Of a stretch of DNA of 64,000 nucleotides, positions 44,708 to 54,808 are shown piece after piece. Position numbers and translations under genes: made by a program. Source of the DNA: Massospora cicadina (Eukaryota; Entomophthoromycota; Entomophthoromycetes; Entomophthorales; Entomophthoraceae); NCBI GenBank assembly GCA_022478985.1, contig JAKSZP010005615.1:1-64000 (forward strand). Direction: 5' to 3'. Position 1 is the first letter of the stretch. Every line of letters starts with the position of its first letter. Below the pieces are notes generated by a model. It saw only the letters and a list, made by a program, of their open reading frames with translations. It was not told the origin of the DNA and ran no database searches.

Positions 44708-45660
44708 GGGCCTTGAGATTATTGACACTGCCAGTGATGCTGGCCAGTCCATTGCCTCGCTAGTCCAATCTATGCAATGTGTTCATACCCTGAAGCCTAT
44801 CCAGGTGAAATAACCTGAAACTACCAAATGACTTGCCTCCACTTTCTGTATAAAGGAGGTCCTTGCTCTTCCCCCCACCTTGGGTGGAACTTTAACTAAA
44901 GTTGAGTCATTGTTAATGGAGTGGTGGTTAGGGCTATCCTTGCCACTGGGTCCTCTGTGAACGTTGTATCATATAAACTCATGAAAAAAATCAAGCAGGT
45001 CCCTGACCATGACTATACACATGAGTTTTGAACTGTGGGGCCAAACAACGCTTGCACCATCGGGGCCTACTTTTCTCTGCCCATTCAGTTTGGAAAGCTC
45101 ATCTTTTCAGCCTCAGTGTGGCCTTGACCAACTTTACCCATGATCTACTCATTGGTACCAATTTTATGCTTGAATTTGAAGGGGTTAATAACCTCAAGCA
45201 GGGCTATCTCTCCTTCTTAACTATGAGGTTCCTCTAATTCTAACTAATGAAGAGCTTAATAAAAAGGAATATGCTTGTACAGTTGAGTATCCCTCTTCCG
45301 CCTTATACTTACGATACCATGGTGGGGAAGAATACTAAAAAGCTGCCAGAATCAGTAGACGCCCTAGGGGTATCCCTTTTTATGTATCAACGAGGTAGTA
45401 ATCAAGGCGGGTGAACAAAGGGTAGTTGTTATGAAGGTTATCTTACAAATCCCGCACAACTGTCTGTTGCACCTAGTCAGCATTGATGGAGATAGTCCTT
45501 TTGAGCCTAGAGTCTTTCCAGGTGCGCTAGACTCAGCTTATCAGCAACCATTCAATCTCCTATTGGGGAATTTCACTAACAAGGACATAGTCGTCAAGAA
45601 GCATCAGAATATTGGAAGAGGCCTACTGGTCCCTATTGAAGACATTAAATAAGTTCACTA
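44708..45660 (+). pseudogene. Ty3-B protease region
   Basis: Continuation of Ty3-B after Ty3-C. Near 44915-45000 the plus strand reads VVVRAILATGSSVNVVSYKL followed by MKKIKQ, a protease active site with Asp to Ala (ATGS) relative to DTGS of Ty3-A. The block THDLLIGTNFMLEFEGVNNL (45150-45210) matches CYDLLLGTKFLTNFDAI of Ty3-A. An open stretch 45431-45652 (..IPHNCLLHLVSIDGDSPFEP..) corresponds to the linker before reverse transcriptase. Frame changes occur near 45030 and 45240. Confidence 0.72.
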
Positions 45661-45824
45661 TATTGGTTCTATGGCGGATATGGCCTACCTGCTGATCAAT
45701 AGCTATGCACTCTTTCTACTGTTCATATTTCTGATGATCTAACCCCTGAAAGCTTAATAAAGTTCATAGGTTACTGGAATCCTATAGTAATATTTTCTCT
45801 AGATATGATACTGACTATGGGCAC

Positions 45825-47160
45825 ATGAAGGGTTGGACTCACACTATTAACGTTGGGAATTCTCGTCCCATTCAATCTAAGCCCTACCACAAATCAAAAG
45901 TCAAGGAGCTAAAGATGCAGACGGAGCTCAAACAAATTGTTGGACGCTGGGTTGTTGGTGCCCTCACAAAGCCCTTGGTAGTCCCCTCTTCTGCTTATAA
46001 AGAAGATAAAGGAGGTCATTGGGTAGTTATGGACTACCATAAACTGAATAACCTCACAAAGAAGGACGGCTACACAATCCTCCAAATCGATGATCCTTCG
46101 GCACAACTTTCTAGGTTCAAGTTCTTCTCCTCCATGGACTTGGCTAGTGGATACTGGAAGATGGACCTTTCTCCACAGGATCAGGAGAAGCGCGCCCTTA
46201 TCTGTAGCGAGGGCCTTTTCCAACCCACTCAGCTACCCCAGGGGTTATGCAATGCGCCTGCCACTTTTCAGCAGGCGAGGGATCATATTCTCCAGGATCT
46301 CAAGCTCAGCTGTGTAAATGTCTATCTTAATGACATCATATTCTTCTCTAAGACATTTAACAAGCATCTCACGCACTTAAGGGAGGTGTTTTGCCAGTTG
46401 CAGGCATCAAACATCAAGCTGAAGCCCTCAATTGTACTTTCTTTAAGAATTTGGATTTCTTCAGGCATGTTATCTCTCAAGATGGGATACAACCCCTTCA
46501 AGATAAGGTGGAAGCGTTTTCTAAAATGCCTGATCCCAAAACTTTTCACAAAATATAGGTATTATTGGGCATGATGGGGTATTGCCATCAATTCATCCCC
46601 AAGTTTTCCCAGCTTAGTGAGCCCCTTGTATGTCTCTTGGCTAAAACACTCTATTCCATTGGGGTGCTGAACAAAAGGCCGCGTTTGAGACCATGAAGGC
46701 GCTATTACATAAAGGCTTATCCTCCGTCACCCTGACTATGGCAAGCTTTTAATGTTGTTCAAAGATGCCTCTGATAAAATGTTGGAGCTACCTTGGCTTA
46801 GTTGGATGAAAATGGGGTCTACCATCCTATGTTTATTTTAGTAAGATGATCTCAAAAGCTGAGCCCAACTATAGCGTCACAGAAAGAAGTACCTTGCCAT
46901 CTTACTTAATGTCATATACTATTGCCCTTTTTTATATAAAACTTCATTTAAAGTGATTACTGACCATGCATAGTTGAAGTGATTACAAACTATGAAGGGC
47001 CCACTGGGCGGTTGTCTCGCTGGGCTCTTAAGCTCCAGCATTATGATATGACCATTGAGCATCGAGCTGAGATAAGCCATATGAACGCTGATGAGTTGAC
47101 GCGGCTGCCTACCTGCACCTTGACAATAGTAAAGCAGAGAGGTTACATGGCCTCCTCATG
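45825..47160 (+). pseudogene. Ty3-B reverse transcriptase and RNase H
   Basis: Open frame 45825-46574 covers most of reverse transcriptase: SRPIQSKPYHKSKVKELKMQ, GGHWVVMDYHKLNNLTKKDG, SSMDLASGYWKMDLSPQDQE, PTQLPQGLCNAPATFQQARD and VNVYLNDIIFFSK, where YLDD would be expected and the first catalytic Asp reads Asn. RNase H remains are broken (AEPNYSVTERS-like text near 46860, TDHA near 46960, then GRLSRWALKLQHYDMTIEHR and MNADELTRLPT to 47130). The enzyme would be inactive as read. Confidence 0.85.
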
Positions 47161-47169
47161 ACTCCTGAT

Positions 47170-48340
47170 GCATGGACTGATGAAGATGAACCAGTATAAA
47201 AGATGCTAGAATGGCACTCCTCCAACACCACGGTGGAAAGTGTGAAGCTATACAAGATAGTAGGAGTAAACTGGTTGGCCTATCTTTGGCTGTTTGAGAG
47301 AGTACCTGTGATCATGAAGTATCACACTATTATGTGCCATTGCAGAGTCCAAAAACCTATGAGTGGATTAAAGAGTGGTATTACTGGGAAGGCATTATGG
47401 AGACCATAGCTGAAGTCATTAATGCATGTCTGACATGTAAAAAGAAATCCAGCTATAAGACCTGGTATCAATATTACCTGACTACGCTCCAACAACCCTT
47501 CCACACCATAAGTTTGTATGTGGTAAGGCCTCTACCTCAGACCACTGGTGATAATCGTTATATCCTGGTCAGAATTGATCATTTCACCAAATGGATTAAA
47601 GCTGTTGCTCCCCCATTAAGATGGATAAAGCCACTGCTACATTTTTACATCAAAATATCTTCATGCGGCATGGCTGCCCCCAAATCTTCCTTTGTGACAA
47701 AGGGAAAAACTTCACCTCCAGCGTGGTAAAGCTCCTCACCACTTCTATGAGAACACAACAACTCTTCTTGGCCCCCTACAATTCATCTATAAATGAGGGT
47801 CGTAGAAAGAGTTAATGATAACTTGGTATCAATACTCTGAAAAATGGTCAATTTAGACCCTCTTTACTGGGATTTCTACTGACCCAGTGCCCTCATGGCC
47901 TACAAAATTAGTTACCATCTCATCCAAAGATATCCCATTTTCATGTATCATATGGCTGAGAACCTGTAGTACTAGCTCGACTAGAAAAAGATATATTCAC
48001 TGATTGAACTGACCCAGAGTAAGCCATGAAAAAGTTGGCCCAACATATCATCCAACTACAAGCGGAGGCTATGTAACCTGACCAAAACTGTCACTAAAGA
48101 ATGCCAAACAGCTCATGAGCTCAGGGCCCCTCTCCCTTCTTTCCAGGTATCCAACTTGGTATTGTATTACCACAACTGCATTGCTTTTAGAAGTGAGAAG
48201 CTCAGATCGATCTGGGAAGGACCCTTTTTAGTCACATATAAGTGAGGGGATGAGTACTCTATCAAATCCCTTGCTTCTAAAGCAATTACCAACCAGGTTC
48301 ATGGCCAATTTTCACGCTTTATTCACCCCTTAAAACTCTT
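47170..48340 (+). pseudogene. Ty3-B integrase (degraded)
   Basis: Zinc domain remnants: KYHTIMCHCRVQKP (47316-47355), then IKEWYYWEGIMETIAEVINA and CLTCKKKSS (47334-47460). Catalytic domain: RPLPQTTGDNRYILVRIDHF then TKWIKAVAPP, and PQIFLCDKGKNFTS (47665-47720) where a catalytic Asp is readable. The remainder to 48335 is broken but contains YPIFMYHMAENL-like and HNCIAFRSEKLRSIWEGPFL-like text, matching the C-terminal region of Ty3-A. No chromodomain is visible. Confidence 0.78.
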
Positions 48341-48351
48341 GAAGGGGGTAA
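48341..48351 (+). other. Ty3-B polypurine tract
   Basis: GAAGGGGGTAA precedes the 3' LTR, as expected for the plus-strand primer. Confidence 0.75.
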
Positions 48352-49066
48352 TTTCAGACAATTGCAAGTTCAATATTGTAAAAAAGAGTGTGTCAGACGA
48401 AAATGATAAATCGTCCAAAAGATCCTGGTCAATTCCCAGTGGAACCCCTCAAATTGAGGTAACACGTTTAGTAATACTTGGGCCAAAACCACGAGTTTGG
48501 GAAGTAAGATTGCACAGAATTGTTGGCCAAAAATTGGGGAGCCCTTTTGAGGTCACTCCCCTTCTTACAGCAAACAAATAGGCCAACACCGTGGAGACTG
48601 GCCCTTTTATAGGGTCAAGGGGTCCTGCAAGGTAAAAATATTTTCATGCCCAATAATTGGGTAAAATTTATATGATTAATACCTCATGGTCATATCCTAC
48701 CAACAGTTGACTTTCCATCAGCCATTTCATCAAAGTGAGGCGAGGTTTCCGAGATCCAATAGGTCAAATCACAATTTTCTAATTTTGACTTTACTAAGCA
48801 ATCTGAATTTCAAATCTCGACATCTTAAATACTAAGTATCAACTTATTAAGAGGGTTCTCTTTATTTACCCCCACAGTTACTAATAAAATTATTTAAAAA
48901 TAAAAACTTCTAGTTTCTCTATTAATTTTTAGTTTACTATAAGTGGTCACAACCCCCTTATAATTATTCTTCCCTGCATAGAGAATTGAACTTCTCTTGC
49001 AAATATTTGTTGGAATTTAGGTTTAAAGCGCACCAGAAAGCACCCTAAAAAGCCTAAAATCCAACA
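48352..49066 (+). repeat. Ty3-B 3' LTR
   Basis: 715-bp partner of 34639-35365, ending AAATCCAACA; the ATTTT duplication follows at 49067-49071. Confidence 0.92.
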
Positions 49067-49214
49067 ATTTTATCTAAGATGTCATATTTAAAATTGCTTT
49101 TGATGATACTAATCCTATGTTTTGTTCATTTATACATTTGTTGCCCTGTCACCCAAATATGGATGACGGGGCACCACAGAAGTATACCTGTCACCCATAT
49201 TAGTTTATGGTGAT

Positions 49215-49262
49215 GAACATGTTAGTGTCAAACGTTGAGCTAATTATGCTAGGTGAGTTTTT
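49215..49262 (-). repeat. SINE3-like tRNA-derived fragment
   Basis: In minus orientation CTCACCTAGCATAATTAGCT then CAACGTTTGACAC, matching the A-box half of the repeat at 60028-60131 (CTCTAGCATAATTGGCTCAG). 49072-49214 contains nothing recognisable. Confidence 0.35.
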
Positions 49263-49288
49263 ATAAAAGCAATTTATTTATATACAAG

Positions 49289-49602
49289 CAGAGATAACCT
49301 GCGTTGCTTGAATTTATGAGCTCACACTGAAAGCCTAAAGGCTGTGTCTGCACTATGTCTGAGTCACCCAGACTAACAGCTTTTTTGTTGCCCTCATAGC
49401 TGATGAGCTGGATATTCTAAATTTACTTAATAATCTACTTATAACTAACAATCTTTTGTTAGTTTCAGGAGAGCAATTTGGTGATTTTGTTCAATATATT
49501 CATCAATTCTCACCCACTTGCACAAATTAGATTGTAACTATCAGACTCTATGGTTTCAGATGTCATTCAGTAAATCAGTCAGTGTATGTGTTTTATCAAG
49601 TA
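49289..49602 (-). mobile_element. Helitron-like element, short form (inverted partner)
   Basis: Minus-strand relative of the first half of 49640-50560. From its 5' end (TTTACTTGATAAAACACAT) it carries the GTGAG.GGGTGAGAATTG motif once, then AACAAAAAAGCTGTTAG and CAGCCTTTAGGCT hairpins, and ends near AACGCAGGTTATCTCTGCTTG, the position of the first 3' hairpin of the family. Head to head with the next element. Noncoding. Confidence 0.5.
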
Positions 49603-49639
49603 AAAGTTAAAATCTGATATTTACTTAATTGTACATATA

Positions 49640-50560
49640 TCTACTTAATAAAAATATTCAATGAATGACTGACTGACTGACATCTGAAGCCTTCAATTCT
49701 GATAGGTTTAATCAATTTAGGTGAGTGGGTGAGAATTGGCAATTATCAAATCTGAAAATATCAAGTCTGATAGGTATAATCTATTTAGGTGAGCGGGTGA
49801 GTATTGCTATATACTCGCTAATAATTTACCTAATTGCTCATCTGAAACTAACTGAGTCTGATAGGTTCAATCAATTTGGGCGAGTGGGTGAGAATTGAAA
49901 AATTTATCAAATAATTCACCAAATTGCTCACCTGAAAGTAAACAAAAATCAGTATTGAAGTTTTTTAATTAAGAGATAATCAGCTCACCAGCCATTAGGG
50001 CAACAGCGAAGCTGTTAGTCTGAGTGGCTTGAGAGTAGCACTGACACAGCCTATAGGCTGTCAATGTGAGCTTATCATCATCTTATATACTTTAAATACT
50101 GTAGTGAAGCATGGGTATATGGATGTTGGGTTTTTATAAAAAACCTGCTTAATTTGGTTCCTATAATTACAAATACTTTTAGCAAGTTAAGTAGAAGTTG
50201 ATTTAATAGTTTGGAAGACATGTCATTTACACAATGATTTTAAATATAGAGAATGTTTTGATTAGAAGTTTGATGTTATTTAATTGAGTGATAGGTTTAT
50301 TTTGTTTGGCTGAGTGGTTGATGGCTTTATGGTTAAATCAATAGGACTTAGTTTAATTTTGAAGGGTGATTAGTTATTGGTTGATTTGATAAGTTCAGTT
50401 AGGTTTAACTGAGTGGTTGGTAGTTTTTGGTTGATTCAATTGAGCAATTAGATTTGGCTGAGTGGATAATGTTTTATCTATAATATAAGCTCTAAATTAA
50501 TAAATTTGAATATCTGAAATATTATAGACACCATAGCAAAGCACAGGTAATGAGTGCTAG
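49640..50560 (+). mobile_element. Helitron-like non-autonomous element, long form (copy A)
   Basis: Begins TCTACTTAAT after an A (49639) and ends ..GTGCTAG before a T (50561), the A|TC..CTAG|T borders of Helitrons. A hairpin-forming motif CCATAGCAAAGCACAGG lies 8 bases before CTAG. Internally it has three tandem copies of CTGATAGGT..AATC.ATTT.GG followed by GAG.GGGTGAG, the AACAGCGAAGCTGTT and AGCCTATAGGCT palindromes, and a second, internal hairpin motif CTGTAGTGAAGCATGGGTA (50100-50120). No Rep or helicase gene. Homologous to 61853-62856 along its length. Confidence 0.65.
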
Positions 50561-50619
50561 TCAAATTAGAAAAGTGATTTCACCAGATTGAACATATGAT
50601 CTTAAATTTGAAAATTTTA

Positions 50620-50890
50620 TTTAGGGTGAGCCAACCTGGGGACAATACCTCACCAATGAAGGGATTTAAATTAATGGGAAAAGAGGATAAAACTCAGAAA
50701 ACCTCCATGTGCAGCATATGATAGGCCAAGAACTCCATGGACCACCTTTGCTATTTACTATCTTGGTTTGGGGCATTGGTGCGCAACGCCAACACAGTCA
50801 AAAGCATCCCCTACCCAAAGTTCATCTACTGGTATTGAACTCAGGGAGGCAGTGGTAGAGGTTAGATATTCTACCACTAGGTATCCTCCC
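50620..50890 (-). repeat. SINE1 (tRNA-derived), copy with intact head, split by the TRIM-like element
   Basis: Read on the minus strand: GGGAGGATACCTAGTGGTAG (A-box-like), then TACCACTGCCTCCC, B-box-like GAGTTCAATACCAG, body with CCAATGCCCCAAACCAAGAT, and tail ATTGTCCCCAGGTTGGCTCA then CCCTAAATAAAAT. Pol III-type internal promoter is inferred. The TRIM-like element is inserted at its extreme 5' end (CTCCC). Confidence 0.75.
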
Positions 50891-51411
50891 TGTCAGGACT
50901 CTCCATTTATTGGGGGAAGCCCCAACTAGGGGTCATGACCCACCTATGGGCGGATGCTAGATTGGGCTCCCCATTAACTTGGGTTGAGTCCAAACTAAAG
51001 TATTGGGGACCAGCCCCAATAGATAAAAAAAATTCCATTTAATTTGACGCCGGAACTAATGCTGAGGATGTCAAAACTCAATTTGGTTGCAACAAAATCC
51101 CTTTTGGTGCTTGCACCCCAATCAAGTTACCCTTTTGGGACCCGGCAAGTTATGCCAAGGATGTCCCACTCCCCTTGTTTCATTAATTTATCTCAGTTAA
51201 AAATGACTCTGAGATTTCCCTTTCCAAGTCTGATTCTAGCTTTAAAGTCCTATAAATACATCAAGGCTTAATTAATAGTTTTACTATTTCTCGTTTATCT
51301 ATTTTTCATTTTTAGCTTTACTTAAGGCCTTAATGTCCTATTAACTTGCTGGTGGCTTTGAGGCCTTAATGATAGGGGACATGTTGAAGTTCCTCCCCCA
51401 AAGTCCTGACA
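50891..51411 (+). repeat. TRIM-like element 5' LTR
   Basis: Partner of 51758-52281; shares ends, GGTTGAG.CCA and TTTAGCTTTACTTAAGGCCT, with scattered substitutions. Terminal inverted repeat TGTCAGGA/TCCTGACA. Confidence 0.88.
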
Positions 51412-51523
51412 GTGGTGCTCACTACAGGGGCACCTGAGTTCTCAGTAAGAACTAAAAATAAGAAGGAGGAGGGGCAGTCCCTGGCCTTTGAGCCAAGAGG
51501 GCAAGCCAGGATGAGAGGGGTTA

Positions 51524-51730
51524 ATGCCCCCCAAAACTAGCCTGGGCAGCCAAGCCCAGGTTACTGTATTTTCATCCCCAATGCCAGCTCCCATGCCAAT
51601 GCCAGGTGTCAACTCCAATGCTGGGACCTCCTCCCAATGCTGGCCCCAGCACCAATGCCAGGTGTCAACCCCAATGCTGGGACCTCCTCCTGATGCCAGC
51701 TCTATGCCAATGGCCCCGCCTTGGCTCTGA
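51524..51730 (+). CDS. Short open frame inside the TRIM-like element
   Basis: 68 codons from the ATG at 51524: MPPKTSLGSQAQVTVFSSPM, then a Pro/Met/Ser-rich tract produced by a duplicated segment (about 51595-51640 and 51650-51695, GCCAGGTGTCAAC..CCAATGCTGG). It could be the leftover N-terminus of Gag. No domain is recognised and it may not be translated. Confidence 0.3.
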   Translation: MPPKTSLGSQAQVTVFSSPMPAPMPMPGVNSNAGTSSQCWPQHQCQVSTPMLGPPPDASSMPMAPPWL

Positions 51731-51757
51731 CCCCTAGTTGAGGCTTGTAGGGGGCTC

Positions 51758-52281
51758 TGTCAGGATTCTCCCTTTATTGGAGGAAGCTCTGACTAGGGGT
51801 TGCAACCTGCCTATGGGTGGATGCCAGATTGGGCTCCTCATTAACTTGGGTTGAGCCCATTCTGAAGTATCAGGGATTGGCCCTGATAAATAAAATAAAT
51901 TACACTTAATCTGACACTGGTGACTAATTCTGAGGATGTCAAAACTCAATTGGGTCACAGTGAAACCCCTTTCAGAGCTTGCACTTCAATCAAGTTATCT
52001 TTCAGGACCACTGGTGGATTATGCTGAGGATATTCCAACTCCCTTTGTATTAATAAATTTATCTCAGCTGGCAAATGACTCCAAGATTTCCCTTTACCAA
52101 TCCAATTCTAGCCTTGAGGTCCTTTAAATAACTCAATGCTTAATTAAAAAAATACCATTTCTCGCCTATCTCTTCTTCATTTTTAGCTTTACTTAAGGCC
52201 TTAATGGCCTATTAACTCGCTGGGGGCTTTGGGCCCTAATTAATAGGGGCAGGGTTGGATTTCTCTCCTGAAGTCCTGACA
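51758..52281 (+). repeat. TRIM-like element 3' LTR
   Basis: 524-bp partner of 50891-51411, followed by the CTCCC duplication. Confidence 0.88.
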
Positions 52282-52286
52282 CTCCC

Positions 52287-52357
52287 CTTTGAACACAAGA
52301 ACTTATGTAAACTTTTATGACTCAAAAGCTGAGCTAATTATGCTAAATGATGTATTT
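52287..52357 (-). repeat. SINE3-like tRNA-derived fragment
   Basis: Minus strand: CATTTAGCATAATTAGCTCA then GCTTTTGAGTCATAAAAG, the A-box half of SINE3, directly next to the SINE1 insertion site. Confidence 0.4.
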
Positions 52358-52539
52358 TTGAAACTAATATTTGTTTTCAACCAAAGATTTGATTTAGATT
52401 TATTATTACAGAATGATAAATAGATAAATATCCACCAACCACTCAGATAAAGCCACTTTACTATTTATCAAAGTGAAAGTGATTACTTTAACTTTTATCT
52501 ATATACAAATGTATGCATTCTTATTTGTTTGTCCCATAT

Positions 52540-52965
52540 ATGTTACTATACCATTCATCCAATTGTAATGAAACTTTGGTGAGTTGTGTGCATGCCTGCA
52601 AAGGTTTCTGAATTTTTAATAATATTATTTTCATGGTAAAATAAAAAAATATACAAGAAGTGAAAACCCTATATGTTCTTGATGATAAGCTATATTGTCA
52701 TGGCTGAGAAGTTTGGTATTCATTTGATTTGTATTTTAAATGGTTTAAGTGGTTAGTGGTCATTTTGCTAATTAGTAATTTATTCTAAATAAAAACTTTA
52801 AATCAAAAACCCAATTGATTTTACAATTACCTCCTCTAGGACAATTGGGTCATCTTTTGGCTCTAAACAAATTTTATAAAGGCTGATTGTTTAAATCCTG
52901 GTGCAATCACTTTTATTTAATTACTTTTATTACTTAAACTATGATTATAGAAAAACTGATATTGT
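52540..52965 (+). repeat. Dispersed repeat with SINE3 (tRNA-like) end, plus copy
   Basis: Inverted relative of 60000-60420. Shared text includes GAAAACCCTATATGTTCT, AAGTGGTTAGTGGTCATTT and CCCAATTGATTTTACAAT, then the tRNA-like part: CCTCCTCTAGGACAATTGGG (A-box-like TTGGGTCATCTTTTGG) and GATTGTTTAAATCCTGG (B-box-like), ending CAATCACTTTTATTTAATT. 52358-52539 and 52966-53168 are AT-rich with no further call. Confidence 0.5.
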
Positions 52966-53168
52966 AAGTTAAGTAAACCTAAAAAATGATGAGCCAATCT
53001 AGTTATCAAATATATTTTAAATTATTGTGTATCTACATTTACTATGGTTTTGCTTTAGATAATAATATGATAGTTCTACATTTTTGAGTTGTTTTCAATC
53101 AAGTTTAATTTAAGTACTTATACCTTGAGATATGTTAGCTTATATATCTTATTATATATAAGGAAATT

Positions 53169-53497
53169 GGGAAAAAAAGAGCGTCCTTTACAAAAGGCAC
53201 TAAAATTATGAAATAATTGAGAAATTATGCCTTCTCAATAAGCCCTTTTTAAAGTCAGCTATATTTTAACAGACTTATAATAGGCATTTATAATATATAT
53301 ACTCAGCACTGTATATTCTAAGTTGCTTATAGTTTACACTTAGACCCAATCAAGACATAAGATATAATTTGTATTTGTGAGCAAATTTTACAAATCAGGT
53401 TATCAGATAACGCCAACTTCAAAAGGGCTTTATCAAGGAGGAATATCTCAATTATTTCATACTTTTAGTGCCTTTTTTAAAGGAGGTTCTTTTTTCA
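53169..53497. repeat. Palindromic (foldback) element, copy 2
   Basis: Arms 53169-53279 and 53391-53497: AAAGGCACTAAAATTATGAA pairs with TTCATACTTTTAGTGCCTTT, and CTTCTCAATAAGCCCTTTTT with AAAAGGGCTTTATCAAGGAG. The loop shares GTATATTCTAAGTTGCTTAT with copy 1 at 12313-12626. No coding content. Confidence 0.65.
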
Positions 53498-53499
53498 AA

Positions 53500-54360
53500 A
53501 AAATGAAGAAAGTTCTTTTTTCCCAAAAAAATTAGTTCATTTTTAAAGTTATTGCTTTCTAATTTTTAAAAAAAACCCTATATTTTATATTTTTTAGATC
53601 ATCACTATTTCTCTATAAAAAACCTTAATGTATATATATTATATATATATAGCATCTCATAAAAAAATATACTAATAAATCATTTTATTAAATTTAGCTA
53701 ATTTTATTGCTCAGTTTAAGCTAAATTTACTGATTGCCATCTACAATAATTCATTTTATTAAATTAAATGAAAAAATTAGTCAAAATATGTTAACTTTAA
53801 TGATCACCATCTACAATAATTCATTTTAATAATTTTAGGTGATTTTATTATTCAACATATGCTAAATTTACTAATTGCCTTCTACAGGAATTATTTTATA
53901 AAATTAGTTGATTTATTGGTCAAATTTTTGCTTAATTTACTTTTTGCTATCTTAAATAATTCATTAAAAATTTAGTTGATTTTATTAGACAAATTATGCA
54001 AATAATAACTGACTATTTTGATTTAAGCTCATCCTGCTATGATCTCATACTTACCTGGATTTGGAACTACCCTCAGCCATAGGACATATTTCAAATGTTA
54101 CTTTGAAGCTATTACTTTACCAATGCCATAGTAAAGTTTATACCACAATAAACATACCCACAATTAAAAGCCATCGCTTCAGAGTCCATTTTTATATACT
54201 TAATAAATTCATACTCAGATACTGGACCAATACTTACAAAAGTAAAATGTGACCTAAGTTGGAGCATCCTCTTTTTGAAAAATAAGGGCATCCAAATTAG
54301 TCCTGTAGTTTCAGAGTTATGAACAAACAACATAGAAAAAAACAAATTCTACAGGTTGAA
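53500..54360. repeat. Dispersed noncoding repeat, fullest copy
   Basis: Contains five or so degenerate units of about 65-75 bp around ACTGATTGCCATCTACAATA and ATTCATTTTATTAAATT, then CATCCTGCTATGATCTCATA, GGAACTACCCTCAGCCATAG and AGTTGGAGCATCCTCTTTTT. Same order as 12627-13310, so palindrome plus this segment probably form one larger repeat. Confidence 0.55.
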
Positions 54361-54408
54361 TTGAAAACATCCTTCTTTTTCAAAGTTAGTTACAAATTAT
54401 CTTAGTAT

Positions 54409-54808
54409 GTATAAGCGGAGTTACCCATGTTGCTCATGTTTATAAGCTTGCACTGACAGCCTAAAGGCTGTGCCAGCAATATGTTTGAACTACTTGGACT
54501 AACAGCTTTGCTGTTGCCCTCATGGTTGGTGAGCTGATTATACTAAATTTACTTATTATCTACTTTAAACTCAAACTAATTCTTGTTTAGTTTTACGTGA
54601 GCAATCTGGTGAATTATTAGTTAATATTTGCCAATTTTCACCCACTTACTCAAATAGGTTAACTTATCAAACTCAATTGTTTCAGATTCATATACTCACC
54701 AATTCTCTCACCCATTCACCCAAATAGATTAAACCTATTAGTTTTAAAGGTTTCAGATGTCAGTCAGTCTTTTAGTACAACAGTCAGTGAATGTGTTTAT
54801 TAAGTAGA
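54409..54808 (-). mobile_element. Helitron-like non-autonomous element, short form (copy C)
   Basis: On the minus strand it starts TCTACTTAATAAACACATTC at 54808 (preceded by A), has the AACAGCAAAGCTGTT hairpin (AACAGC/GCTGTT stem) and CAGCCTTTAGGCTG palindrome, and ends about GAGCAACATGGGTAACTCCG then CTTA followed by T, where long copies have the internal hairpin. About 400 bp. An ORF1-only LINE derivative abuts its 5' end. Confidence 0.55.

Larger units (their letters stand above)
34639..49066 (+). mobile_element. Ty3-B: Ty3-type LTR retrotransposon interrupted by Ty3-C
   Basis: LTRs at 34639-35365 and 48352-49066 (TGTCTGAC.. to ..CCAACA), with ATTTT duplications. Plus-strand gag (35416-36820), then Ty3-C (36826-44702), then protease, reverse transcriptase, RNase H and integrase (44708-48335). 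Without Ty3-C the internal region is about 5.1 kb. Gag, protease and integrase resemble Ty3-A, so A and B belong to one lineage without a visible chromodomain. The older of the nested pair by position. Confidence 0.92.
50891..52281 (+). mobile_element. TRIM-like miniature LTR retrotransposon
   Basis: Two LTRs of 521 and 524 bp (50891-51411 and 51758-52281; TGTCAGGA.. to ..GTCCTGACA) around only 346 bp, with a perfect CTCCC target duplication at 50886-50890 and 52282-52286. Primer site TGGTGCTCACTACAGG at 51413 and purine tract GTAGGGGGCTC before the 3' LTR. It lacks pol and must use proteins of another element; its primer site points to the Ty3-A/Ty3-B lineage (inference). Confidence 0.88.

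Noticed and set aside
49640..50560. Cut-and-paste DNA transposon with terminal inverted repeats
   Set aside because: The inverted repeat comes from a second copy in opposite orientation; copy B lacks a full left arm yet has the same A|TC and CTAG|T borders, which fits Helitrons better.
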